Assembly (NCBI RefSeq): GCF_021390335.1
Contig: NZ_JAJUXK010000005.1
Location: 372,001-436,000, forward strand
Reading direction: 5' to 3'
Source of the DNA: Dyadobacter sp. CY343
GTDB lineage: Bacteria; Bacteroidota; Bacteroidia; Cytophagales; Spirosomataceae
DNA: 64,000 nucleotides
Position numbers and translations under genes: made by a program. The notes beneath the pieces were generated by a model, which saw nothing but the letters and a program-made list of their open reading frames with translations, made no database searches and was not told where the DNA came from. Below are positions 50,890 through 60,761 of this stretch, in pieces; positions within the stretch are counted from its first letter, which is position 1, and each line of letters begins with the position of its first letter.

Positions 50890-53800
50890 CTATTCGTTCA
50901 CCATTTTGAAAATTTGCTCCCGATCTCCCGAAGTAACTTTTAACAGGTATATGCCTGGCTTGAATGTGATGGATTCAAGGTTGATCGTTTTCGTTTGCGC
51001 AGTTCCATCGGCTACAAAATCATTCGTCACAACTGCCCTGCCTTTTACGTCGTAAATGCTGCATTTCACGATCTGGCCGGATATTCCTTCAAATTTCAGG
51101 GTAACCTTGTCCTTCACCGGATTTGGAAATACTTCCCATTCCTTTCTCTTATTGAAGTTAACTGCGCGAATAGGAGAATATTGAAAACTCTTGTCAGTGT
51201 CGACCAGTTTGAGCCTGTAATAGCGTGTTTCCGTCGTCAGCGGATTAATATCCCGGTAAGAATACCTGAATGCATCTGCATTGCCGGGAACTTCTCCGAG
51301 CTTTGTAAAGATCATTTGTTCAAGACTTGCCTTGTCAGCGGCAACCTCCACCTCGAAATGACTGAAATTTTTCTCATCGGCGGTTTTCCATTCCAGCAGC
51401 GCAGACTCCTGTTTCTCAGCACCGGTAACCTGATGTTTTGCAGTAAAACTCACAATCGTCACGGGTAGCGGAGTCCCGATTCCGATATAATTCTTCGCGA
51501 ACCAGAATTCTGAAAAGTCCTTTGTTTTAAATTCCGCATAATACCCCTGCATAAAAGGTACTATCCTCATCTTTTCCTTTGGATAATAACTCCATACCGA
51601 CGCTGCATTGTTCGCCACGTTCCCGTCTTCACTCGTCCCTGAATACTTCGTCAGTGTCAGATCGTACGCAGAAGCGGGCTTGGATATTCCCGTATTGGCG
51701 GGCGCCTGAATGATACTTTCCGCTTCCTGATCGGTGAAGTAGAGCCGCACGTCCACAGGTTCCGGGTAGTTTTTATTGGACGCATTTATTTTATAGCTGC
51801 GCGAAAGATAGTGCTCCTTCCGGATCGCCGGAGCTTGCGAGCTGTTGCGGTAAGGTGTAACGGTAACTTGTCCGAGGTCTTGGTCATTAGGCTTAATGGC
51901 GGCTACCATTTCACCGTTTAATTTGATTTCCAACCAATCGTTCCCGGTTAAATTCTGTGTTGCCGACTCTCCGTTGCTGAATTGTTCCAGTATCCTATTT
52001 TCATCCAACTGATAAATATGAATGTCATCAATCGCGATCCCTTCCCGCGTCGCCGAAGAATTTCCTTTCAGGACAAACCTTAATCTCGTGTATTCCCAGC
52101 TGTGGGAAGGAAGCATTAAGGTGGTGGAAACGTGCCACCTTGTGTAATCCTGGATATTCCAAACCCTCAGATTTTCATGCGTGGCATTGTAACCGTTCAC
52201 GCTCATGGAGGCCCCGTCCAGCCTCATCCAGCCGTAACCCGTGCTATATTCCACATAAGCCACATCGCAACTTCCCGCCTCGCAGGGGTCGAGATCGAGG
52301 GAGAAACTGAAACTCAGCATCATCGTTCCCCTTCCCCGGATATCGAGGCAGGGAGAATACAGGTACGAAAATCCGTCGTTTTGGTAAGGTCCGGTCAGGT
52401 TCGTTTTCCATGCATTTTGTCCGCTGGCTGCGCCTTTTACTTTTGAAGAATTAGGTCTGCCAAATTGCCACGCAGAACTTGCACCCGACGTTTGCCAGCC
52501 ACCCTGACCATTTTCAAAATTTTCAAGGTAGGGAAATGTGCTTACCAGCGCCGGCGTGTTAATGGTCACCTCAGCGACATTATTGACAGTATTGATATCA
52601 TACAGCTTTTTAACCTCCGCCCTGATCTGGTAATCGCCCATATTTTGCAAAGCTGAATACACAGCAACCGAATACAGCGTGTCCCTGCCCGCTCTCACAA
52701 CCGGAATCTCCACCGAGTATACATCGCTATTATTGATTGTCACATCCAGCGGGATTTTGTAGCTATCTTCTTTGCCAAGATTTCGCACCTGAACCAGCAC
52801 TTCCTGGTTCCACTGGTCATTGCAAACCGGCAATGAAGCAGGTTCCACGCGGACTAATGCAATATCTGTTGTAGTCTTATAAATCCTGATATCATCGATT
52901 GCCAGACTATAAAATTCGGCCGGCCGCGATAAGTAATCTTCCCATTTCACCTGAAAACTGGAAGAAAACTGTTGTCCGTTCCGTGTGAGCAAATCGCTCA
53001 CAGCCACCGTCACCAGCTTATATCCTCTTTCGACCGGGAAATACTGGTTTTCATTATGATTATAAACCGGGATCCACGGGTCTGTGTCCTTGCCGCGCAC
53101 CTGTATGCCTATGTAGTCAGAATCACCGTAAAACGAAGCAAGGTGCCTGATCCTGAACGAAAGGTTGATTTCTTCCGTACCTGCATTCAAATTGGCAAGA
53201 TTAAAGGTGCCGGTCACACCTGTTAAATATTCGGTATTAGTCCAGTTTTCCGCATCGAGTATGAGTGCCTTACTGCCCGAATAGGCCGGGGGAGACGTCA
53301 TATAAGTTCGCAGCCTGCCGCGGCTGCTGGACGTAAAAAAATCGTATCCCGAGCTATTGCCCAGGCCGGTTGTGTCTGCGTAAAAAGTCTGGGCTGGAAA
53401 GCTCTCGAAGTTTTCGAGGTAAGGTAATGTTACAGCAGGGTTTGGCAGCTGTCTCAGAACGATTGTCTTTGTATTATTTACCTGAATCGGGTCTCCGTCA
53501 GCTTTTATGAAAAAGTTGAAAATGTAAGTCCCGGGGTTATGCAAATCGGCTTTTTTGTCAAAAGTATATCTCAGATCTCCAAGACCAGGAATATCGGATT
53601 TGATCGTTTCCCAATGAATAGGAGCGTCCGCGCCGCCAATCGAGTAACCGATCTCGACCGGTTGCTTCCTCGGCTGGTCGTCCAGATTACGGATATCAAT
53701 CGTGACCGGTTCAGCGGCGGAGAGACTGCTGGACGTAGCCACCCTTCCCGATCGCAGCGGTGAAACAATGGAAGTGATACGCATATCTCCGTTAGAAATA

Positions 53801-56280
53801 TTCCCCGCGCAGGTACCATTGTCGGGTTTGCGGCTGATAGCGACCGCTCTCCTGCCGGCAATACCATTGATCCGCGGGCGAACAGAAAAGTAATAGGTTG
53901 AGTCAGGCGAGAGGCTACTGAACAGGTGCGTGCGTTCCGTCGTAATTTTCACCGATTGCATTTCCTTTCCTTTCAGCCACATTACTTCATAGTCGGTCGC
54001 ACCATTCACTGCATTCCATTGCACCGCGGCGTATCCGTCACATTGTACCGCGGCGAGACTGATAACAGGCACAGCCATTACTGAAAACTGCCCGCTTTCA
54101 CGGACGATTCCCGTTTCATTTTGGACGAGCTTAACTTTGGCGGTGGTGGTAGTAGCATCCGGGACTGTCCATCTCACCTGATTGGTACCTGCCGGAACTG
54201 CTGCATTGATCACCGACCAGGAAGCTCCATTGTTCACAGAATAGGATATTGCAAACGTGCTGGAAGGATGTCCGTAACTATCCCATGAAATATCGATCAC
54301 GTCGCCTTTGGAAAGCCGCTCGGAACCAACCGGGTAAGTAAGGATCGCAGACTGCGGAATAATATCATACACAACGAAATACTCCTGCGACTCAGACGGG
54401 ATCCGTGTCCCTGTAACTTTCAGCTTGTAGGTACCCGCGGCTGGATTTGCGAGAGTCACCTGCTCTATATTGTTGAAAGAATCCACGCCTTCGACAGCTG
54501 GCACGTCGGCTTTGGCCGGATCAGGCACGAGTGGCAGCACCTCGGAACCGCCGGGCTTCAATACTTTCAGATCCAGGTTGTTAACCAGCGTACTGCCGTC
54601 AGCCAGCGTAGAGGCTGCCGGATCATTCCAGTATAGCATAACCTTCACCAGCGCGGTCCCGGCGGGGATCTGGATCTGAAATTCGTTGGTTCCCTTGTGG
54701 GCAAGCGTCCCGCTAAAATGGCTTTGTTTTTCAAGCATTGTGACGGACCTGAGCAGGTTCATCACGCCGAAACCATGGCTGAAATCGGGACCTGCCAGAC
54801 CTTTGTCGGTAGCCCCATTGCAAAGTACCGCCTTGATCAGGGCATTTTTTGGGTTTTGTTGTCCATGAAGTTGCCGGTATCGCTGATACAGGAGCGCTGC
54901 GCCGCCCGTCACTGCCGGTGCGGACATACTTGTACCTGAGGCAGCGTCGTATTTGTTGACAGGTGTGGTGGAAGATATTGCAGCTCCGGCGGCGATGAGC
55001 TCGGGTTTGATCCTGCCATCGTATGTCGGCCCTTTGCTGGAAGGCAGGGCAACAAGGGTTCCCGGCAGATCCGTTCGCCCCACGCTGATCACATTTTTGG
55101 CAGACGGATAATCGCCATGTATATTTCCGAATCCGGTCGGATACTTGTCACACGATATTGCCCCACTATTTCCCGCTGCAAACGTGTGGAGCAAATGCGG
55201 CAGGTCACTTGCTTGTCTGTCAAGCATATAAGCGTCGGTCGAATACAACCCGAAACTTGTGCAGCTGCCGCTACCATAAGAATTCGAGGTCAATACCATT
55301 CCGAAGTCCCGGGTGAGGGAGGGCGCCAGCCGCCAGATCTCTGTATTGGGCTGGAAAACGATACCTGCCCCGGGCGCATATCCTTTGAATTTCTCATTGA
55401 TTATCCCGCCGCCGGCTGCCGTACCTGTCACGTGCAGTCCGTGCCAACCATCGCTGTTGGTATAAGCGAGTATCCGTCCGTTAAAATCCGCGTGACTTTT
55501 CAGGTCTCCATAGTCACCAATCCCGATCACCACGCCGCCTCCATCGAGCTTGTGGCCCGAAGGCAGCCCGGCAGATAGCATATTGGCCCTGCTTGCGGAA
55601 ATGCTTTTATCGTTTAGCGGTTCAACAGGAGCGGGGATCGGTTCTATGTATTGCACCCAGGTCAGCGCAGCCAGTTCTTGGAGGCGGTTTTTGTCCAACC
55701 GGATTTCGAGGATCTGGTAGACCGATGACTGTACGGAAATGATCTCGAAACCGTTCTTTTCCAGATCCGACTTTACTTCCGGGGTACTAAGTAATCTTGG
55801 ATAACTGATCCGCACATCAATTTTTCCCGGTACACCGGTCATGTGCGCGGGCAGTTGATCACGAAGTAAAAGCGGGTCGATCTTCGAGCCCGGCGCCAGT
55901 TCAAGGATCGATCGTACATGCAGCGACCGCATCAGTTCCAGGTCAGGATCCTGTTTGATAAGGGTTGTGTAGGCGTTGTCGGGGATGTATTCCAGCAATT
56001 CAATTCCCGCACCTTTAAGCTGCTGCACAACGCTCCGGGCCGGAATATCATCAAATTGGATAATTACCACACGACCAAGTGAAGATGATGCAGCTTTCCG
56101 TGCATTTTCGCCTCTATTGAATTGCGATAAGGGCGGCGGAGATACCATGACCCCGTTCCTTAAATACAGCTTGTAATTGTTATTGTTTTGAGCAAAAAGT
56201 GCTTGAAAACACAGAATAAGCTGAAAAAGCCAGAGCAAACAGTAGAATTTTGACAATTGTATAAAAGGATAGAGGTGCAC
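50890..56280 (-). CDS. Secreted subtilase (S8) with type IX secretion sorting domain
   Basis: The 1796-residue protein has a signal peptide (about 1-31, ending ALFAQ) and an S8 domain with Asp256 (GIGDYGDL), His280 (DGWHGLHVTG, in place of the usual HGTHVAG), Asn371 (AAGNSG) and Ser451 (GTSMSAPAVTGG). A P-domain-like and fibronectin III-like stretch (about 650-830) and two MAM/jelly-roll-like modules with beta linkers follow. The C-terminal type A sorting tail (VFPNPVKDKVTLKFEG to KPGIYLLKVTSGDREQIFKM, about 1715-1796) sends it through the type IX system to the surface. The start is GTG 56280; the next Met (residue 45) would lose the signal peptide. It lies 180 bp upstream of the sigma gene, same strand. 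Confidence 0.93.
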   Translation of the reverse strand: MHLYPFIQLSKFYCLLWLFQLILCFQALFAQNNNNYKLYLRNGVMVSPPPLSQFNRGENARKAASSSLGRVVIIQFDDIPARSVVQQLKGAGIELLEYIPDNAYTTLIKQDPDLELMRSLHVRSILELAPGSKIDPLLLRDQLPAHMTGVPGKIDVRISYPRLLSTPEVKSDLEKNGFEIISVQSSVYQILEIRLDKNRLQELAALTWVQYIEPIPAPVEPLNDKSISASRANMLSAGLPSGHKLDGGGVVIGIGDYGDLKSHADFNGRILAYTNSDGWHGLHVTGTAAGGGIINEKFKGYAPGAGIVFQPNTEIWRLAPSLTRDFGMVLTSNSYGSGSCTSFGLYSTDAYMLDRQASDLPHLLHTFAAGNSGAISCDKYPTGFGNIHGDYPSAKNVISVGRTDLPGTLVALPSSKGPTYDGRIKPELIAAGAAISSTTPVNKYDAASGTSMSAPAVTGGAALLYQRYRQLHGQQNPKNALIKAVLCNGATDKGLAGPDFSHGFGVMNLLRSVTMLEKQSHFSGTLAHKGTNEFQIQIPAGTALVKVMLYWNDPAASTLADGSTLVNNLDLKVLKPGGSEVLPLVPDPAKADVPAVEGVDSFNNIEQVTLANPAAGTYKLKVTGTRIPSESQEYFVVYDIIPQSAILTYPVGSERLSKGDVIDISWDSYGHPSSTFAISYSVNNGASWSVINAAVPAGTNQVRWTVPDATTTTAKVKLVQNETGIVRESGQFSVMAVPVISLAAVQCDGYAAVQWNAVNGATDYEVMWLKGKEMQSVKITTERTHLFSSLSPDSTYYFSVRPRINGIAGRRAVAISRKPDNGTCAGNISNGDMRITSIVSPLRSGRVATSSSLSAAEPVTIDIRNLDDQPRKQPVEIGYSIGGADAPIHWETIKSDIPGLGDLRYTFDKKADLHNPGTYIFNFFIKADGDPIQVNNTKTIVLRQLPNPAVTLPYLENFESFPAQTFYADTTGLGNSSGYDFFTSSSRGRLRTYMTSPPAYSGSKALILDAENWTNTEYLTGVTGTFNLANLNAGTEEINLSFRIRHLASFYGDSDYIGIQVRGKDTDPWIPVYNHNENQYFPVERGYKLVTVAVSDLLTRNGQQFSSSFQVKWEDYLSRPAEFYSLAIDDIRIYKTTTDIALVRVEPASLPVCNDQWNQEVLVQVRNLGKEDSYKIPLDVTINNSDVYSVEIPVVRAGRDTLYSVAVYSALQNMGDYQIRAEVKKLYDINTVNNVAEVTINTPALVSTFPYLENFENGQGGWQTSGASSAWQFGRPNSSKVKGAASGQNAWKTNLTGPYQNDGFSYLYSPCLDIRGRGTMMLSFSFSLDLDPCEAGSCDVAYVEYSTGYGWMRLDGASMSVNGYNATHENLRVWNIQDYTRWHVSTTLMLPSHSWEYTRLRFVLKGNSSATREGIAIDDIHIYQLDENRILEQFSNGESATQNLTGNDWLEIKLNGEMVAAIKPNDQDLGQVTVTPYRNSSQAPAIRKEHYLSRSYKINASNKNYPEPVDVRLYFTDQEAESIIQAPANTGISKPASAYDLTLTKYSGTSEDGNVANNAASVWSYYPKEKMRIVPFMQGYYAEFKTKDFSEFWFAKNYIGIGTPLPVTIVSFTAKHQVTGAEKQESALLEWKTADEKNFSHFEVEVAADKASLEQMIFTKLGEVPGNADAFRYSYRDINPLTTETRYYRLKLVDTDKSFQYSPIRAVNFNKRKEWEVFPNPVKDKVTLKFEGISGQIVKCSIYDVKGRAVVTNDFVADGTAQTKTINLESITFKPGIYLLKVTSGDREQIFKMVNE

Positions 56281-56351
56281 CAGTGGTAATCCGTATTAAG
56301 TCTTGAGAAGCGTTTGGTATTATATAAATACTAATAATAGTGAATTACGTT

Positions 56352-56359
56352 TACTTTTG
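56352..56359 (+). promoter_or_regulatory. Probable promoter of the PBP1A gene
   Basis: TACTTTTG matches the -7 consensus exactly, 23 bp before the ATG at 56382. It lies downstream of the alternative GTG start at 56340, which argues for the ATG. Confidence 0.5.
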
Positions 56360-56381
56360 GATAATTCTAAATTGTTTTGAA

Positions 56382-58649
56382 ATGATCGAATTGCAGCCAG
56401 GGAAATACAGACAAACGATTGTTCGGATCTGGAAAATTACCGGCATATCTATTGCGCTCCTCGTTTTCTTCATCATTGCGGTCAGGGTGAACCTGTTGTG
56501 GCTTTTTGGCGGTATGCCCGATCTGGTTATGCTCGAAAACCCGCAAAGTGAACTGGCTTCGGAACTGATCTCGGAGGACGGTAAATCATTGGGAAAGTAT
56601 TTCTCTGAGAACCGTACCCGCGTTGAATTCGATCAGCTATCGCCCGTTTTGATCCATGCATTGGTTGCGACCGAAGATGCGCGTTTTACAACTCATTCCG
56701 GCATTGACGGGCGTAGTATGCTGCGGGTAGTTAAAGGCATATTTACGGGTAATGCAAGTTCAGGCGGGGGAAGTACCATTACCCAACAGGTTGCCAAAAA
56801 CCTTTTTGAAACCCGGTCTAAAAAATACCGCGGCTTACTGGGTAGCATTCCTGTTGTGGGCACTGTGGTCAACAAGACGAAGGAATGGATGCTGGCCGTG
56901 ATTTTGGAGCGGAAATACACCAAAAACGAAATCATGATGATGTACCTGAACACGGTTTCGTTCGGGAATAATACGTATGGGATCAGCGTTGCGTCAAAAA
57001 GCTACTTTGGCAAGGAGCCGCGCGATTTGACTGTGCCCGAAGCGGCACTTTTGGTTGGAATGCTTCAAAACCCGTCGCTACATAACCCTTTGCGCCGCCC
57101 CGCGAATGCGACCAGACGCAGGAATGTGGTGATGTCACAAATGGTCAGGTACAATTATCTGCCGGAAGCTGAATTCAATATTCTGAAAGACAAACCGCTG
57201 GATCTGAGATTCAAGCTGGACGGGCCAAATGCCGGACTCGCCCCATACTTTCAGGAATCGATGCGCGGATATCTGGAAGCCTGGGTCAAATTATATAATG
57301 AAGAAAATGACACTGATCTGGATTTGAAAACCAGTGGCTTACGCATTTACACAACCATTGATTCGCGCTTGCAGCAGCACATGGAAACGGCAATGAACGA
57401 ACATATGCGTGAGCAGCAGAGGCTTTTTGACGCGCATTGGAAGGGCCGCAACCCGTGGGCCTACCCCGATGGCCGCGAAGTGCCCGGATTTATCGAAAAG
57501 GCAGTGAAAGCATTGCCTCATTTTATCGCATTGAAGAAAGATATCGGCGAAGCAGAGGCCTGGAAGATCATGCGCAAGCCTTATAAAATGAAAGTGTTTT
57601 CTTACGATGGAGAAAAGGAAATGCTGCTGAGCCCGATTGATTCGATCCGGTATTACAAACGTTTTTTGCACGCGGGAATGGTGTCGATGGATCCGCAAAA
57701 CGGGCACGTCAAAGCCTGGGTGGGAGGCATCAATTTCAAATACTTTAAATACGATCACGTCAAACAGGGCCGGAGGCAGCCTGGCTCTACATTCAAGCCA
57801 TTTGTGTATGTTTCGGCTTTGCAAAAAAGCTTCCTTACGCCCTGCGACCGCATTACCGATCAGCCCGTGGAAGGAAACTGGAACCCGCCTTCCAGCGAAT
57901 ATACCTATCAGTCGCTCACGCTGCGGCAGGCGCTCGGGCAATCGGTGAATTCGATCAGTGCCAATATTATTCAAATGGTGAAACCGTCCACCGTTGTCGA
58001 CTTTGCGCATAAGTTGGGCATTACCAGTAAGCTGGAAGCGGTACCTTCACTCTGCCTGGGTATCAGTTCGGTTTCGGTATATGAAATGGTGAATGCCTAC
58101 TGCTCGTTTGCAAACGGCGGTTACCGCACCGAGCCGCTGTCTATTTTGAGGATTGAAGATCGTAACGGACAGGTTTTACAGGAATTTCATCCCAAACAAA
58201 ACCAGGAGCTGAGCGAAGTAATGGCGTATAATATGCTCTACTTGATGCGCGGTGCTGTGGAAGATCCGGGCGGTACTGCGGCCCGTTTGCATTCTTACGG
58301 TGTGACACAAGGAAACGAAATTGCAGCGAAAACAGGAACGACGCAAAACCATTCGGACGCGTGGTTTATGGGTATGACGCAAAATCTGGTGTCGGGAATA
58401 TGGGTCGGGGGAGAAGATATGCAGATCCATTTCCGGACAATGGCGCTCGGCCAGGGCGGACGCGCAGCGTTGCCAGCGTGGGGAACGTACATGAAAAAAG
58501 TCTATTCAGACCGGACTTTGGAACAATATCGTAAAGCTCCTTTCAACAAGCCGGCCAACTACACGCTTACCTGTGAAGAAGTCCCTGATGATTCCACAGA
58601 TACCTATACTCCGCCCAATGTATCTAATGATGAAGGGGTTACGTTCTGA
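56382..58649 (+). CDS. Class A penicillin-binding protein (PBP1A family)
   Basis: This 755-residue bifunctional peptidoglycan synthase starts at ATG 56382. A membrane anchor (about 18-38) precedes a GT51 glycosyltransferase domain with the catalytic Glu in ATEDARFTTHSGID, GGSTITQQVAKNL and the conserved LERKYTKNEIMMMYLN. The transpeptidase domain has SxxK in GSTFKPFVY, SVN in GQSVNSIS and KTGT in AAKTGTTQNHSDAWF. It polymerises and cross-links glycan strands in the periplasm. The length is usual for Bacteroidota PBP1A. It is a single gene, read away from the secreted subtilase. Confidence 0.95.
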   Translation: MIELQPGKYRQTIVRIWKITGISIALLVFFIIAVRVNLLWLFGGMPDLVMLENPQSELASELISEDGKSLGKYFSENRTRVEFDQLSPVLIHALVATEDARFTTHSGIDGRSMLRVVKGIFTGNASSGGGSTITQQVAKNLFETRSKKYRGLLGSIPVVGTVVNKTKEWMLAVILERKYTKNEIMMMYLNTVSFGNNTYGISVASKSYFGKEPRDLTVPEAALLVGMLQNPSLHNPLRRPANATRRRNVVMSQMVRYNYLPEAEFNILKDKPLDLRFKLDGPNAGLAPYFQESMRGYLEAWVKLYNEENDTDLDLKTSGLRIYTTIDSRLQQHMETAMNEHMREQQRLFDAHWKGRNPWAYPDGREVPGFIEKAVKALPHFIALKKDIGEAEAWKIMRKPYKMKVFSYDGEKEMLLSPIDSIRYYKRFLHAGMVSMDPQNGHVKAWVGGINFKYFKYDHVKQGRRQPGSTFKPFVYVSALQKSFLTPCDRITDQPVEGNWNPPSSEYTYQSLTLRQALGQSVNSISANIIQMVKPSTVVDFAHKLGITSKLEAVPSLCLGISSVSVYEMVNAYCSFANGGYRTEPLSILRIEDRNGQVLQEFHPKQNQELSEVMAYNMLYLMRGAVEDPGGTAARLHSYGVTQGNEIAAKTGTTQNHSDAWFMGMTQNLVSGIWVGGEDMQIHFRTMALGQGGRAALPAWGTYMKKVYSDRTLEQYRKAPFNKPANYTLTCEEVPDDSTDTYTPPNVSNDEGVTF

Positions 58650-58696
58650 GGAGAAAATTTTAAACACAATAACTGACAAATCTGGAAGCCGGAAAT

Positions 58697-59767
58697 ATGT
58701 GGAATGAAACGAAAATTACCAGCCTGCTTGGAATCAAATATCCGATCCTGCTTGGCCCGATGGGCGGCGGGTTTTCATCACCAGAACTGCTTGCGGCCGT
58801 TTCGAATGCGGGTGGATTGGGTGGTTTCGGTGCCTATACCTTAAGCCCTGAACAGATTCTGGAAGTCGATCAGTCGATCAGGCTGCTGACCGATAAGCCC
58901 TATAATATCAATCTCTGGGTTTCAGATGTCGACGATCGGCTGACGAATTTCCCCGAGGAAAGCATGAGCAGGATAAAGGCACTTTTTCAACCGTATTATG
59001 ATGAACTGAGTATTCCAATGCCGGAGCTGGATACCCATATTCCCTCGAAATTCGAGAAACAGGTCGAGGCGATTTTCCGGATAAGGCCGGCAGTTTTCAG
59101 CTTTATTTTTGGAATTCCTTCCACTGAAATCTTAAATGAAGCCCGCCGACTCGGGATCAGGACCGTCGGTGCGGCCACGACGCTGGACGAAGCGCTGGCA
59201 CTTGAAGAAGCAAATGTCGACGCGATTGTGGCAGCAGGGTTTGAAGCAGGCGGCCACCGGCCTTCGTTTCTGAGGCCCGCAAGCGACTCTTTAACGGGCA
59301 CATTTTCACTGATACAACAACTGAAAGCCAGGATCAAAACACCTATTATCGGCGCTGGTGGGATTGCGGATGGAAAAGGTATTGCTGCTGCGTTGACACT
59401 AGGCGCAGATGCCGCGCAAGTGGGAACGGCTTTTATGGTAACCGACGAGTCAAATGCGGCGGAAGTTCACAAAGCAAGGATCTTTTCTGACGAAGGCAAA
59501 TACACGGTGCTTTCCAAGTCACTCACCGGCAGAATGGGCAGGATGATCCGCAACCGCATCACCGAGGAAGTTAAATATGAAACAGAAGTGCTCCCGTTCC
59601 CACTTCAGGCCGGATTGATAGGGCCACTGAGAGAGGCAGCCGTTGCACAGGGTAAAACGGATATGATCAATTTCTGGTCAGGGCAAAATAATGTTAATCT
59701 AAAACACACCAGGGCAGCGGAACTTATGGAGTCGCTGATCACAGAAACGGGGAACATATTACGTTAG
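58697..59767 (+). CDS. Nitronate monooxygenase (2-nitropropane dioxygenase family)
   Basis: This 356-residue FMN-dependent TIM-barrel enzyme oxidises alkyl nitronates such as propionate 3-nitronate. Family marks: PILLGPMGGGFSSPELLAAVSNAGGLGGFG at the N-terminus, the catalytic His in AAGFEAGGHRPS, the phosphate-binding GAGGIADGKGIAAAL and GADAAQVGTAFM. A role in detoxifying nitro compounds is likely. It is followed after 79 bp by a broken AraC gene that may once have controlled it (inference). Confidence 0.9.
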   Translation: MWNETKITSLLGIKYPILLGPMGGGFSSPELLAAVSNAGGLGGFGAYTLSPEQILEVDQSIRLLTDKPYNINLWVSDVDDRLTNFPEESMSRIKALFQPYYDELSIPMPELDTHIPSKFEKQVEAIFRIRPAVFSFIFGIPSTEILNEARRLGIRTVGAATTLDEALALEEANVDAIVAAGFEAGGHRPSFLRPASDSLTGTFSLIQQLKARIKTPIIGAGGIADGKGIAAALTLGADAAQVGTAFMVTDESNAAEVHKARIFSDEGKYTVLSKSLTGRMGRMIRNRITEEVKYETEVLPFPLQAGLIGPLREAAVAQGKTDMINFWSGQNNVNLKHTRAAELMESLITETGNILR

Positions 59768-59846
59768 TGAGATTTTCGCCCCGATCAATTTTCAAGTTAG
59801 CGACGCAGCTAAAAGTGTTTTTATTTCAGAATTACAAAATTATAAA

Positions 59847-60663
59847 ATGGAAGTCCCGATTAAGAACAAGCTGAATGCGAAAGAGCTATTCAGGATCAAA
59901 AGGATGAAGGAGGAGATAAAAACCACCAACCCGCACGGGCACAAGGAATATCTCGAGATCATTTATCTGGAACAAGGCGCGGGTTTTCATCAGATTGATT
60001 TTAATCGGTTTCCCGTCAAACCATACAGCCTCTATCTGATCATGCCCGGCCAGATCCACAGCTGGGAGCTGACGGAGATCCCGAAAGGTTTTGTAGCTAT
60101 GATCCAAAAGGATTTCCTGCTGGACCACCCGTTATATCATGATCTGTTCCAGACATTCCCGTTGCCTTTTCCGAGTGGGTTTAACCTGGAAGGAAAGAGC
60201 GACATATTCAGTGGGATTTTCAATAGTATTGAATCTGAATATCTGAAAGGGGAGAGTAATTATCAGGCTGTGATCCAGACGTACCTGCTGCTGATATTCA
60301 ATTTGCTCAGACGCGAGATCAAAGCAGAGCAAGCTCTGCCATTTCCGGTATTACTCAAAACTTTCTTCACCCTGCTGGATTCGGAATACAGAGCAAACCA
60401 TGAAGCCAAGTTTTATGCCGAAGCCTTAAATACCACGCCGAAAACACTTAATACAGCCTGTAAGCGGTTTCTGGGAACTACTGCCAGCGCGGTGATCAAA
60501 TGAAAAGTTGACTGCTGAATCGAAAAAACTGCTTTTGTATTCTCAGAAAAACCTGACCGAGCTCGCATTCGAACTTGGATTTGCTGACGCTTCGCACTTC
60601 AATAAGTTCTTCAAACGCCAGACAGGCGTACTCCCGGGTATTTACCGCAAAGGAATTTCCTGA
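59847..60663 (+). pseudogene. AraC-family regulator broken by a one-base frameshift
   Basis: The first frame (59847-60503, 218 codons) has a cupin sensor (GHKEYLEIIYLEQGAGFHQ; IMPGQIHSWEL) and the first helix-turn-helix (AKFYAEALNTTPKTLN), then stops at TGA 60501-60503. The +1 frame picks up exactly there: GAA AAG TTG from 60502 gives EKLTAESKKLLLYSQ, TELAFELGFADASHFNKFF and TGVLPGIYRKG, ending at 60663. Together they form a normal AraC protein of about 272 residues. A single extra T at about 60501 explains the break. It may be a true mutation or a sequencing error; the truncated product lacks the second DNA-binding helix pair. Confidence 0.85.
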
Positions 60664-60713
60664 ATGTACCAGAAATAGGCATGGATGTACAAAGTCTACT
60701 AATCTTGTAGGGT

Positions 60714-60742
60714 TAAATTTGCATACCCGCCAGAACGGCGGG
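60714..60742 (+). promoter_or_regulatory. Promoter and leader hairpin of the outer-membrane barrel gene
   Basis: TAAATTTG (60714-60721) matches the -7 consensus; the expected transcript start falls near 60728. CCCGCC (60726-60731) and GGCGGG (60737-60742) form a 6-bp stem with loop AGAAC at the very 5' end of the message, which could stabilise it. No -33 box is evident. Confidence 0.45.
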
Positions 60743-60761
60743 AAATGCATTTTTACTTAAC

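Noticed and set aside
56340..56381. GTG start for the PBP1A gene
   Set aside because: Lies upstream of the exact -7 promoter box at 56352-56359, so it would not be in the message.
60498..60510. Programmed +1 frameshift at AAATGA in the AraC gene
   Set aside because: The P-site codon does not re-pair after a +1 slip and no stimulatory element like that of prfB is visible; a plain indel is simpler.
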